A stretch of 64,000 bases of DNA from Oscillospiraceae bacterium (GTDB lineage Bacteria > Bacillota > Clostridia > Oscillospirales > Acutalibacteraceae). Under the pieces are notes generated by a model. The model did not search any database and was not told the origin of the DNA. It saw only the letters and a program-made list of their open reading frames with translations. This document shows positions 30,569-40,796 of the stretch, piece by piece (position 1 is the first letter of the stretch; the number at the start of each line of letters is the position of its first letter). Both the position numbers and the translations under genes were made by a program. The DNA is taken from contig JAQXVY010000033.1 of NCBI GenBank assembly GCA_029225165.1, positions 1 to 64,000 of the forward strand, written 5' to 3'.

Positions 30569-31282
30569 GTGATACAATATAAGCACAAAAGTAAAATAGG
30601 TGGTTTTATGAAAGAAAGCAATAAGAGTTCTTCTTTTCTTCAAAAGGTTAACAAAACTCTTGTTTTTATAGACGGTACTGTTGACAGAATGGGAATATGG
30701 TACAAGGTGATATTCACATACCTTTGGGGTGTTGTGGCTGTGTATTCCTCCTTACAGGTGCTTATTTCTGTTTTGGTGAATGTAAGCCAAAGCAGTTTTT
30801 TGCTAAAAAATCAGTACATAACCTCAATTGTTGCTATGGGGCTTTTTATCCTTGTCCTTGTGTACAGCCAAAGGATTGCAACGGCAATAGAGATAATTTT
30901 ATCAGCCCTCTTACTGGCAACGGTAGCCTTGCAAAAGCTGAATTTGCTTTGGTTCGGCTTTGATGGGGGAATATATCTTTATTTAGGCTTAGCCTTTTGC
31001 GGTGGACTCCTTGTAGGACAGTTTTTTTGGCTGATTGTAAGAATATTAAAACAGTACAGACGAAAGCATATGAAGAAACGCACAGCTTCCTCTCTGCCAC
31101 AGGATGACTATAATTCACAGGAAAGTCCATGGGTGACAACGGTTTACAAAAGGGAAAATAAGCGAAAGAAGAACACCTTAGACCAAGACGGATTTATAAT
31201 CACAAGCAAAGAAGCTAAAACAGGAGGAAACTCAATGCCCGACTCCACCGGCTTTATTACAGAGGAGCAGGACAAAAATTAA
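30569..31282 (+). CDS. Predicted membrane protein of unknown function
   Basis: Four hydrophobic segments then a charged C-terminal tail; probable start is the ATG of MKESNKSSS. Confidence 0.65.
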   Translation: MIQYKHKSKIGGFMKESNKSSSFLQKVNKTLVFIDGTVDRMGIWYKVIFTYLWGVVAVYSSLQVLISVLVNVSQSSFLLKNQYITSIVAMGLFILVLVYSQRIATAIEIILSALLLATVALQKLNLLWFGFDGGIYLYLGLAFCGGLLVGQFFWLIVRILKQYRRKHMKKRTASSLPQDDYNSQESPWVTTVYKRENKRKKNTLDQDGFIITSKEAKTGGNSMPDSTGFITEEQDKN

Positions 31283-31477
31283 ACCATAATTAATTGTTTT
31301 ATAATAGAACTATTGGTAATAAAGCTATAAATGTAAAAATTACACACAGTAAAGACTGTCGAAAATAGGGGAATTGAAGATTTTTTATTCAATATGCCCA
31401 AATTTCGGGTGATTTATTCTACATTCTGTGATTTGTTTATGAAGAAAATTTGTGATAGAATGAATACGAGGTGTATT

Positions 31478-32224
31478 ATGAGTCAGACTATTGTATTTGC
31501 GTCCGGTAAGGGAGGCACAGGCAAAACAACAGTGACGGTGAATCTTGCACTGGCGCTGTGCAAAAAGAATAATAAAGTTTTGCTCATCGACTGCGACTGC
31601 GGTATGAGAGGCTCCGACCTTATGCTGGGGCTTGATAAGAACCTTGTGTATGACACCAGTGATGTAATTGCAGGCAACTGTTTTACAGAGGATGCCCTGT
31701 ACAAATTCTCCGGTGTTGAGGGGCTGTACTTTATGCCGGCACCGATTGACACACAGGACGAAATTGCTCCGGCTGTTATGAAGCAGTTTACAGATACCGT
31801 AAAGAATGACTACGACTACATTTTAATTGATGCACCGGCAGGAGTGGGAAGTGGTTTTATCACAGCTATTACCCCCGCCGACAGAGCAATAATTGTCACC
31901 AATGCAGAGCCAACCGGTGTGAGAGGCGCCCTCAATGTGAGGAGTATACTACTTCAAAATGATGTTAAGGACATAAGGCTTATTATTAATAAGTTCAGCG
32001 AAAAAGCTTTTAAGGAGCTTGGTGTTTATCGTGACCTTGATGAGGTTATCGACAAGTGCGAAACCCAACTTATCGGCATTGTGCCCGAGGACTATCAGCT
32101 TGTTACTATGTCACAGCAGGGCAGACCAAACCTTAACAACTCGCCCTCAACACTTGCCTTTGACAAAATTGCAGACAGAATAATGGGAAAAAACACTCTT
32201 CTTGCATTTCCCAAGAAGATATAG
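31478..32224 (+). CDS. minD: MinD-type ParA ATPase (septum site-determining protein)
   Basis: [34 protein letters not shown]-terminal residues ...[15 protein letters not shown]. Confidence 0.8.
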   Translation: MSQTIVFASGKGGTGKTTVTVNLALALCKKNNKVLLIDCDCGMRGSDLMLGLDKNLVYDTSDVIAGNCFTEDALYKFSGVEGLYFMPAPIDTQDEIAPAVMKQFTDTVKNDYDYILIDAPAGVGSGFITAITPADRAIIVTNAEPTGVRGALNVRSILLQNDVKDIRLIINKFSEKAFKELGVYRDLDEVIDKCETQLIGIVPEDYQLVTMSQQGRPNLNNSPSTLAFDKIADRIMGKNTLLAFPKKI

Positions 32225-32250
32225 AAATGGTTAATTATGGAGGAATTATT

Positions 32251-32646
32251 ATGAACATAGCACTTATTGCACATGATGAAAAGAAAGAACTTATGGTTCA
32301 GTTTTGTATTGCATACTGCGGTATTTTAAGTCGCAACACCATCTGTGCCACAGGCACAACAGGCAAGCTTGTGCAAGAGTCAACAGGCTTAAAGGTTCAG
32401 ACATTCCTTGGCGGCAGTCAGGGCGGCGACCAGCAAATTGCCGCAAGAATTGCCTGTAACGAGGTGGATATGCTGTTGTTTTTCCGTGATCCACTGAAAT
32501 CAAAGCCAAAAGAGGCAAACGATATGAACCTTTTGCGTCTTTGCGATATGCACAACATTCCTGTTGCCACAAACATTGCAACAGCCGAGGTGCTTATCCA
32601 CGGTCTTGAAAGAGGCGACCTTGACTGGAGAAATATTGTTAAATAA
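32251..32646 (+). CDS. mgsA: Methylglyoxal synthase
   Basis: [56 protein letters not shown]. Confidence 0.93.
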   Translation: MNIALIAHDEKKELMVQFCIAYCGILSRNTICATGTTGKLVQESTGLKVQTFLGGSQGGDQQIAARIACNEVDMLLFFRDPLKSKPKEANDMNLLRLCDMHNIPVATNIATAEVLIHGLERGDLDWRNIVK

Positions 32647-32740
32647 GATTTAATAAGGTTTTACAGCATCTATCATTTGCACTGATTACTAATGGGCGGC
32701 TTTTGCTGCCCTTTACTTACCTATTGAAAGGAATAGAGAA

Positions 32741-34039
32741 ATGGCAGAAATTATAAAGAAGATTAAGGGAACAGAGGACATAATGCCCAAGGACAGCTAC
32801 CGCTGGATTTTCCTTGAGGATATTATGCGCCGTCAGGCTAATGCCTACGGATATAAAGAGGTAAGAACACCTGTTTTTGAGCAAACCGCCCTTTTTTCAA
32901 GGGGTGTTGGTGAAACAACCGATGTTGTTCAAAAGGAGATGTACACCTTCAGCACCAAGGGTGACGAAAGCATAACCCTCCGTCCCGAGGGTACGGCAGG
33001 TGCGGCAAGGGCATTCCTTGAACATTCTGTTCAGAATGACGGACTGCCGTCAAAGCAGTATTACCTCACCACCTGCTATCGCTACGAAAAGCCACAGGCA
33101 GGCAGACAAAGGGAATTTCACCAGTTTGGCATTGAGGTTTTCGGAACTCAAAACCCAAGTGCAGACGCAGAGGTTATTTCCCTTGTAAACGGACTTTTTG
33201 AGGTTTTGGGACTTTCAAAAATCAGACTTGAAATCAATTCAATCGGCTGTCCAAAGTGTCGCAGTAAATACCACGAAAAGCTAAAGGAATATTTTTCTCA
33301 GTACAAGGACAAGCTTTGCGACACCTGCCTTGGCAGACTTGAACGCAACCCAATGAGAATTATTGACTGTAAAAGTCCTGTTTGCAGTGAAATTGCAAAG
33401 GACGCACCAAAGATGATTGACTTTTTGTGCGAGGAATGTGAGGAGCATTTTGCAAAGGTAAAGTCCTACCTTGACATAGCAGGGGTAAAATATGAGGTTA
33501 ACCCAACTATTGTAAGAGGACTTGACTACTACACAAAGACCGTTTTTGAGTTTGTTTCCGACAATATCGGCGCACAGGGTACTGTATGCGGCGGCGGAAG
33601 ATATGACGGTCTTATTGAAGAATTAGGCGGTCAGCACACACCGTCTTTGGGCTGTGCAATGGGAATTGAAAGGCTGTTGCTACTAATCGAAAGCAGCGGA
33701 GTTGAAATCCCAAAGCCTGACACCTGTGATTTGTACATAGCCTCTATGGGCGAAAATGCAAGTCTAAAGGCTTTTGCCTTGGCTGAAGAGGTGAGGAAGT
33801 CGGGACTTTCCGCACAATGCGACATTGTTGGAAGAGGACTTCGTCCACAGATGAAGTTTGCCGACAAAATCGGCGCAAAGTTCTCCGTTGTTTTGGGAGA
33901 TAACGAAATTGAGGAAAACAAGGCAGAGGTTAAGAATATGGAAACAGGCGACAAAACACCGGTTTCCCTTACAGACTTTGCAAAGGAATTTCAGGACATA
34001 ATGATAAATGCCCAAACACAGAAGATTGCAGGGATATAA
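32741..34039 (+). CDS. hisS: Histidine--tRNA ligase
   Basis: IKGTEDIMPKDSYRW, LRPEGTAGAARAFLEH, GLDYYTKTVFEF, GGGRYDGL. Confidence 0.96.
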   Translation: MAEIIKKIKGTEDIMPKDSYRWIFLEDIMRRQANAYGYKEVRTPVFEQTALFSRGVGETTDVVQKEMYTFSTKGDESITLRPEGTAGAARAFLEHSVQNDGLPSKQYYLTTCYRYEKPQAGRQREFHQFGIEVFGTQNPSADAEVISLVNGLFEVLGLSKIRLEINSIGCPKCRSKYHEKLKEYFSQYKDKLCDTCLGRLERNPMRIIDCKSPVCSEIAKDAPKMIDFLCEECEEHFAKVKSYLDIAGVKYEVNPTIVRGLDYYTKTVFEFVSDNIGAQGTVCGGGRYDGLIEELGGQHTPSLGCAMGIERLLLLIESSGVEIPKPDTCDLYIASMGENASLKAFALAEEVRKSGLSAQCDIVGRGLRPQMKFADKIGAKFSVVLGDNEIEENKAEVKNMETGDKTPVSLTDFAKEFQDIMINAQTQKIAGI

Positions 34040-34074
34040 ATTAGTTTGGAGTTTGGAGTTTGGAGTTAATTCCT

Positions 34075-34382
34075 CTGTCATTCCGAGGACGCCTCCTCTC
34101 TGTCATTCCGAGGACGCCCCCACTCTGTCATTCCGAGGACGCCCCCACTCTGTCATTCCGAGGGAGCAAAGCGACCGAGGAATCTGAAAGGATAGCAGTA
34201 GTGCTGACAACGACACTATCAGGTTAGATGAAAGTAGGATTTTCCTAACAAAACGAGTGGTAGAGAAAGGGGATTCCTCGACAAGCTCGGAATGACAATC
34301 TTTCGGCTCGGAATGACAATCTTTCGGCTTGGAATGACAATCTTTCGGCTTGGAATGACAATATTTCAACTCGTAATGACGA
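34075..34382 (-). repeat. Dyad repeat A, copy 8 with amplified ends (25-bp x4 left, 21-bp x5 right)
   Basis: Left: ctgtcattccgaggacgc... starting at 34075, 34100, 34125, 34150. Right: ctcggaatgacaatctttcgg units starting at 34286, 34307, 34328, 34349, 34370. Confidence 0.93.
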
Positions 34383-34465
34383 GTGTGTATATTTCTTAAA
34401 TTAACCACACTTTCATTAAATGATAAAATTATTTACATATAAATAGAAAGAAACAGGAGAATACT

Positions 34466-36241
34466 ATGGCAGAATATATGGGAGAGCTTCGCCGTACCAA
34501 TTACTGCGGAGATTTAAGAGCCCACCACATTGGACAAGAGGTTGTTGTGTGTGGTTGGGCGTCAAAGCAAAGGGACTTAGGTCAGCTTATCTTTATTGAT
34601 TTGCGTGACAGAACAGGCATTGTTCAGCTTGCATTTGACGACACCACATCAAGGGAGGTTTTTGACAAAGCCTTTGGCGTAAGGTCGGAATATGTCCTCT
34701 GTGCAAGGGGAAAGGTGCAGGAGAGAAGCTCCAAAAACCACGAAATTCCCACAGGTGATGTTGAAATTCTTGTTGAGGAGCTAAGGGTGCTTTCAAAGGC
34801 GCAGACGCCGCCCTTTGAAATTGTTGACGACTGCAAAACAGCCGAGGATGTAAGGCTAAAGTACCGTTACCTTGACCTTAGAAGAAAGCCCTTGCAGGAT
34901 AACATCATATTGCGTTCCAAAATTGCAAAGGTGGCAAGGGACTATTTCTACGAAAACGGATTTATCGAGATTGAAACACCAATGCTGATAAAATCAACTC
35001 CCGAGGGCGCTCGTGACTACCTTGTACCCTCAAGAATACACAAGGGCAGTTTTTATGCCCTGCCACAGTCACCTCAAATTTACAAACAGCTTTTAATGCT
35101 TTCAGGCTTTGACAGATACATTCAGCTTGCAAGGTGTTTCCGTGACGAGGATTTACGAGCCGACCGTCAGCCTGAGTTTACTCAAATTGATATGGAGCTT
35201 TCCTTTGCCTCTATGGAGGAGATAATGGAAATCAACGAGGGACTTTTCAAGCGTTTGTTCAAGGAGATTTTGGGCAAGGAGCTGAAAACTCCCTTTGAGA
35301 AGATGACATATTCAGACGCTATGAACCGCTATGGCTCCGACAAGCCTGATGTCCGTTTCGGTATGGAAATCAAGGATGTTTCAGATATTGTTGCCGACTG
35401 TGGCTTTGGAGTTTTCTCCGGTGCTGTAAAGAACGGCGGCAGTGTTCGTGCTATTGTAGCGGAAAACGGTGCTGAAACCCTTACAAGAAAAGAAATTGAC
35501 AAGCTGACAGAATATGTAAGGGGAATCGGCGCAAAGGGACTTGCGTTTATCCGTTGGGTGGAGGACGAGCCGTCCTGCTCCTTTAAAAAGTTCCTTACCG
35601 ATGAGGAATTTAACGGAATTATTGAGAGAACAGGCGCCAAAAAAGGTGATGTAGTACTCTTTGTTGCCGACAAAAATTCCGTTGTGCTTTCAACTCTGGG
35701 AGCTTTACGACTGAATGTGGCAAAGAAGCTTGACATTATCCCTGACGAATTTAAGTTTGTCTGGATTGTTGACTTTCCGTTCTTTGAGTTTGACGAAGAA
35801 AGCGGAGAATGGGTTGCAATGCACCATCCATTTACAATGCCAAAGGAAGAGTGCTTAAAGTATCTTGACACAGACAAGGGCAAGGTTGTGGCAAAGGCTT
35901 ACGACCTTACACTTAACGGAACAGAGCTTTCCTCCGGCTCAATCAGAATTACCGACTATGAGCTTCAGCAAAAGATGTTCAAGGCTCTCCACCTTACAGA
36001 GGAGGAGATTGAGGCAAAGTTTGGCTTCCTTGTGGAGGCATACAAGTACGGCGCACCACCACACGGAGGTATGGGAATCGGTCTTGACCGTATTGCAATG
36101 TTACTTTCCGGAGCAGACAGCCTTCGTGATGTAACAGCCTTCCCTAAGGTGCAAAATGCCTCCGAACTTATGAGCGAAAGTCCTGCACCTGTTGACAAAG
36201 AAAGCCTTGAGGTGTTGGGTATAAAAGTGGATTTAGAATAA
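34466..36241 (+). CDS. aspS: Aspartate--tRNA ligase
   Basis: GWASKQRDLGQLIFIDLRDRTGIVQ, FRDEDLRADRQPEFTQIDMELSF, GMGIGLDRIAMLLSG. Confidence 0.96.
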   Translation: MAEYMGELRRTNYCGDLRAHHIGQEVVVCGWASKQRDLGQLIFIDLRDRTGIVQLAFDDTTSREVFDKAFGVRSEYVLCARGKVQERSSKNHEIPTGDVEILVEELRVLSKAQTPPFEIVDDCKTAEDVRLKYRYLDLRRKPLQDNIILRSKIAKVARDYFYENGFIEIETPMLIKSTPEGARDYLVPSRIHKGSFYALPQSPQIYKQLLMLSGFDRYIQLARCFRDEDLRADRQPEFTQIDMELSFASMEEIMEINEGLFKRLFKEILGKELKTPFEKMTYSDAMNRYGSDKPDVRFGMEIKDVSDIVADCGFGVFSGAVKNGGSVRAIVAENGAETLTRKEIDKLTEYVRGIGAKGLAFIRWVEDEPSCSFKKFLTDEEFNGIIERTGAKKGDVVLFVADKNSVVLSTLGALRLNVAKKLDIIPDEFKFVWIVDFPFFEFDEESGEWVAMHHPFTMPKEECLKYLDTDKGKVVAKAYDLTLNGTELSSGSIRITDYELQQKMFKALHLTEEEIEAKFGFLVEAYKYGAPPHGGMGIGLDRIAMLLSGADSLRDVTAFPKVQNASELMSESPAPVDKESLEVLGIKVDLE

Positions 36242-36387
36242 TGTACAAATATTTACCTCTTGTATAGTGCAAAATAACTAATCGTACATAAAAAGTTAAC
36301 AATTTTTGTGCAAATAGAGGTAGATTTTTCTGATTAGATATTATATAATAGTATTGATAAAAAATATGTTTTTTAGGATGTGAAATT

Positions 36388-37659
36388 ATGAAAAAGACTT
36401 TATCAGTTTTTCTTGCAGTTTTGATGGCAATGTCAATCATCACTATTGCCGGAACAACAGCATCAGCCTTAGAGGTTGCAAAGGTAAACGGTGTTGAATG
36501 TTCTGTTGGTAACACAGTAACATTCACATACAACCTTAAAACTCCGGGCAAGTTTGAGGACTTCCAGGGCAGTCTTTCATATTCAGCAGGACTTAAGATT
36601 ATTGGCTTGAATATGGCTGAAACAAAGGGAGTGATGTCAAACATTAAGGAAGCAGGCACAGCTTACTACAACGGTACAAGCTATCAGGATCCATATGACT
36701 ATTCATTAGGTTCATTGGGCGCTCCTGACACTGTATTCTTCACTGCTAACTTTGAGGTAATTGCCGGTGGCGAGCAGACAATCACAAACAATATGTACAT
36801 CATTTCAGGCGTTAACGGCACTGACTACTATGAGTACGGCACAAACAAGGGCTGTGAAGAAAAGACAGATGTAACCGTTGATGCTTATCCGGCAGATTCA
36901 ATTAAGCTTGACAGAACAACAGCAACAGTAAACGCAGGCTCAAAGCTCACACTTAGGGCAACAGTTACTCCTGAACTTGCCGCTATGTCATCTGTAGTTC
37001 TGTGGACTTCAAGCAACACATCCGTAGCAACAGTTGCAGACGGTGTTGTTACAGCTAAAAAGGCAGGTACAGCAACAATCACAGCAACAGTCGGCGACCT
37101 TAAGGCAACCTGCAAGGTTACTGTTATTCAAAAGGTAACATCTATTAAGGTTTCTCCTGTAACAGTTTACAATGGCAAGACAGCTAAGATTAAGGTTACT
37201 GTATCTCCTTCAAATGCAAGCAACAAGGCAGTTACTTACTCATCAAGCAACAAGTCTGTTGCAACTGTTACATCCGCAGGCGTTGTAAAGGGCGTTAAGC
37301 CGGGTACAGCTTACATCACAGTAAAGGCTAAGGATGGCAGCGGCAAGTATACTAAGTGTAAGGTAACAGTTAAGCAGCAGAAGGCTACAAAGGTTAATCT
37401 CAGCAAGACAAAGGCTACTATTGCTAAGAAGGGCAAGACTGTAAAGATTAAGGCTACACTTGCACCTTCAAATGTTTACAATAAGTCTATCAATGTTAAG
37501 TCTGATAACACTAAGATTGTAAAGGTTAAGACAGTTAAGATTAAATCCGGTCAGTCCGCTACACTCACCGGTGTAAAGAAGGGTACTGCAAAGGTTAAGT
37601 TTACAGCTGCTGACGGCTCTAAGAAGTCTGCAATATGTAAGGTAACTGTTAAAAAGTAA
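36388..37659 (+). CDS. Secreted protein: cohesin-like N-terminal module plus Big_2-type Ig repeats and Lys-rich C-terminus
   Basis: Signal peptide [27 protein letters not shown]; module [27 protein letters not shown]...; repeated [34 protein letters not shown]. Confidence 0.75.
   Translation: [423 protein letters not shown]
37159..37659 (+). repeat. 501-bp near-identical 3'-gene block (copy 1; partner 49488-49988)
   Basis: Same length, same stop, only scattered nucleotide differences by eye versus 49488-49988. Confidence 0.93.
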
Positions 37660-37757
37660 TCAGCAGATTACGGATTTAGGTGGTTAAACCTCCGATTTTC
37701 TTCGGAGGTTATGCTTATGAAAACAATATAATTATTTAAGAGAAAGGAAAAAACCCA

Positions 37758-40700
37758 ATGAAAAGATTAGTTTCAATCTTACTGACAGTTATTATGATTA
37801 TGTCAGTAGGGGTTACAGGCTTGGCTATTGACGCCTCCGCAGCAGATACAGCCACTGTCAACGGTAAGACTTACGATGTTGGTTCAAATGTAATCTATAC
37901 AATTGACCTTTGCGTTGACGAATTACTGGAGGACTTCCAAGGTGAAGTAAAATATGACTCCGAGGCTTTGAAGTTAGTTTCTGCAAAACTGCCAAACACA
38001 ACAGCAGGAGTTTTGTATAACACAGAAATTCCCGGTTACTTCTACTACAATGGAACCAACTTTATGGCTCCATATGACTTTAGGGAGAAAAAAGTTTTCC
38101 TGACAGCAGAGTTTACTGTATTAAAGGCTGGAACACACACAGTATCTAATGAATTTACAATTATTACAGGAACTGACGGAAACGGTAATTCTATTCCGGT
38201 TTTAAACTACGAAGAAAAGTATAAGGATTTTGAAGTAGTAGAGGAAGTTGTTCCGGCTCCCCCTGTTACAACTACTACAACATCAACAGCAACAACAGCT
38301 ACAAAGCCAACTACGACAACCACAACAACCACAACAACCACAACAACAACTGCACCACAGCCATCCAACACAACATTTAACGGCAAGCCTGTTAAGGTTG
38401 GCGACAAGGTAACAGTTTCCTACAACCTTAAGGTAGACCAGAAGTGCGAAGACTTCCAAATTAATGGCTACTACGGAACAAAAAACAACAACCCTAACGG
38501 AATCCAGCTTGAGTCATTCTCTTGTGCAGAATCTAAGGGTGTAATGTTTAACGATGGTATTTACGGTGAAATTTACTGCAACGGTTCGAGCTTTATGGAT
38601 CCATATGATTTCACAGCAGGCACAGAATTTGTAAAAGCTACTTTCGTTATTAAAGAGGAAAACGCTGACTACTTTGCAAACTTTGTTATGCAGGAATTGA
38701 CAGGTGTTGACGGTACATACTATGTAGAAGACGGCGATGTATTAACTTCATTCACTTGGGGTGAATCAACTGATGTTGTTTCGGCAACAACAACAACAAC
38801 AAAGCCAACAACAACCACCACAAAACCAACTACAACAACAACAAAGCCAACTACAACAACAACAAAGCCAACTACAACTACAACAAAACCAACTACAACT
38901 ACAACAAAACCAACTACAACAAGCACAACAGTTCCAACACCAGGCGACACAACATTCAACGGTAAAAAGGTTAATGTTGGCGACAAGGTAACAGTTGTTT
39001 ACTATGTACAGACAGACAAGATGTGCGAAGACTTCGACGCAAATATGATGTACGGTACAAAGACAATTAATCCTAAGGGTATTGAGCTTCTATCATTTAC
39101 ACCTGGTGTAACAAAGGGTGTTATCTTCAACACAGATATTTACGGCGAAATTTACTGCAACGGTTCAAGCTTCAATGAACCATATGATTTCACACAGAAG
39201 ACAGCTCTCCTTACTGCTACATTCCTTGTAAAGGAAGCAGGCGGACAGTACTTTGCAGAAGGTAAGATGGTTACACTTACCGGTGTTGACGGAACTGACT
39301 ATGCAACAGACGGTGAGATGAACACACCGTTCATAAGTGGTAATGATACTACTGTTGACCAGGCAAAACCAACTACAACAACAACAAAACCAACTACAAC
39401 TACTACAACAACTACAACTACAACAACTACAACAACTACAACTACAACTACTACAACAACAACAACAACAACAAAACCAACTACAACTACAACAACTGCT
39501 CCTGCAAGGGAATATCAGGTTATCAATAACCTCATTAAGGTTGTTTCAAGCTCCACTGCAACAACAGTTAAGGAAGGTTCTTTGTTCACAACAATTCTTG
39601 TTCCTGACAAGGACTACAAGATTACAACTGTAGTTGCAACCAACGGCACACAGACAATTACACCTGTAAATAATGCTGACGGTACTGTAACAATCAGCGC
39701 AGTAGTAGCAGGTGACATTGTAATCACAGCTATTGCAGTTGAAAATACAACAACCACAACTACAACAAAACCAACTACAACAACCACAAAACCAACTACC
39801 ACTACAACAAAACCAACTACAACTACAACAAAGCCAACCACAACTACAACAAAACCAACTACAACAACCAGTACCTCTACTACACAGCCATCCTCAACAA
39901 AGGAGACTGTTCCACAGACAAAACCGGGTGATGTATTTGAGATTACCAAGATTTCTCTTGACAAGGCTAAAATCACAGTTTATGAAGGTCAGGAGTTTAA
40001 CATTGTTGCAAGCATCTGGCCTGGTTACACAACAGAAAAGACTGTTACATGGGCTGTAAACAACTCTCGTGTAGGTGTTTGCTCACAGACAAAGAACACA
40101 GTGACAGGTCTTTATGACAATGACGGCAAGCTCTATTGCACAGAAACTGCAACATTCAAAGCTAATAACAGCGGACAGACAATTATTAAGGCTGTTTCCA
40201 ACACAGGCTTAGTTGCTAAGTGTGTAGTTAATGTTAAGCATGTTGCAAAGAAACTTACAGTAAGCAAGTCAAGCGTAACACTTAATGTTGGCAAGAGTAC
40301 AACAGTTAAGGCTGTTGTTGAACCTGCAAGCATTTTAAGTGCATACAAGAAGGTTGCTTGGACAACATCTAACAAGAAGGTTGCAACAGTAACCTCAGCA
40401 GGTAAGATTGTTGCTCGTGGCAAGGGCACATGTACAGTTTATGCTACAAGTAGGGACAACACAACACTCAAGAAGGCAATTAAGGTAACAGTTAAACAGC
40501 CTGTAACAAGCGTTAAGTTTAACAAGTCCTCAATTAAGCTTGCTAAGAAGGGCGCAAAGAAGAGTGTTAAGGTAACTGCTTACCCGGCAAATGCAAACAA
40601 CAAGACTTTGGCAATCAAGTCCGAAAATAAAAAGATTGCAAAGGTATCTAAGTCAACAGTTAAGTCCGGCGCTACAATCAAGGTAACCGCTGTTAAGAAG

Positions 40701-40778
40701 GGCTCAACATATGTAAGAGCTACTGCTAAGGACGGTTCTAAGAAGTACGCAAGAATTAAGGTTACAGTAAAGAAGTAA
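37758..40778 (+). CDS. Secreted multi-modular surface protein: three cohesin-like modules, Thr-rich linkers, Ig-like Lys-rich C-terminus
   Basis: Signal peptide; repeated NGKxVxVGDKVTVxYxxxxDxxCEDFxxNxxYGTK..NPxGIxLxSF...[16 protein letters not shown] modules; (TTTTTKP)n linkers. Confidence 0.78.
   Translation: [1006 protein letters not shown]
38265..38360 (+). repeat. Thr-rich low-complexity linker 1 (ACA/ACC/ACT repeats)
   Basis: Encodes [28 protein letters not shown]. Confidence 0.9.
38788..38940 (+). repeat. Thr-rich (TTTTTKP)n linker 2, 21-bp period
   Basis: Tandem acaacaacaaagccaactaca units. Confidence 0.9.
39364..39502 (+). repeat. Thr-rich linker 3
   Basis: [47 protein letters not shown]. 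Confidence 0.9.
39745..39900 (+). repeat. Thr-rich (TTTTTKP)n linker 4
   Basis: [24 protein letters not shown]... tandem repeats. Confidence 0.9.
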
Positions 40779-40796
40779 TTTCACATCTTTATACTA

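Noticed and set aside
34075-34382. Possible CRISPR array (regular 21/25-bp periodicity)
   Set aside because: Spacers are identical to each other, units are too short, and the arrays are the ends of repeat A; no cas genes seen.
34103-34408. ORF with repeated CHSKPKDCHSEPKDCHSELVEESP
   Set aside because: Translation of the amplified dyad repeat A ends on the minus strand; a well-known type of spurious protein, no RBS and pure repeat content.
38207-39976. Antisense ORFs of VVVVVGF repeats and alternate-frame QQQQNQLQ ORFs
   Set aside because: Off-frame readings of the ACA-rich Thr linkers within a clearly coding plus-strand frame.
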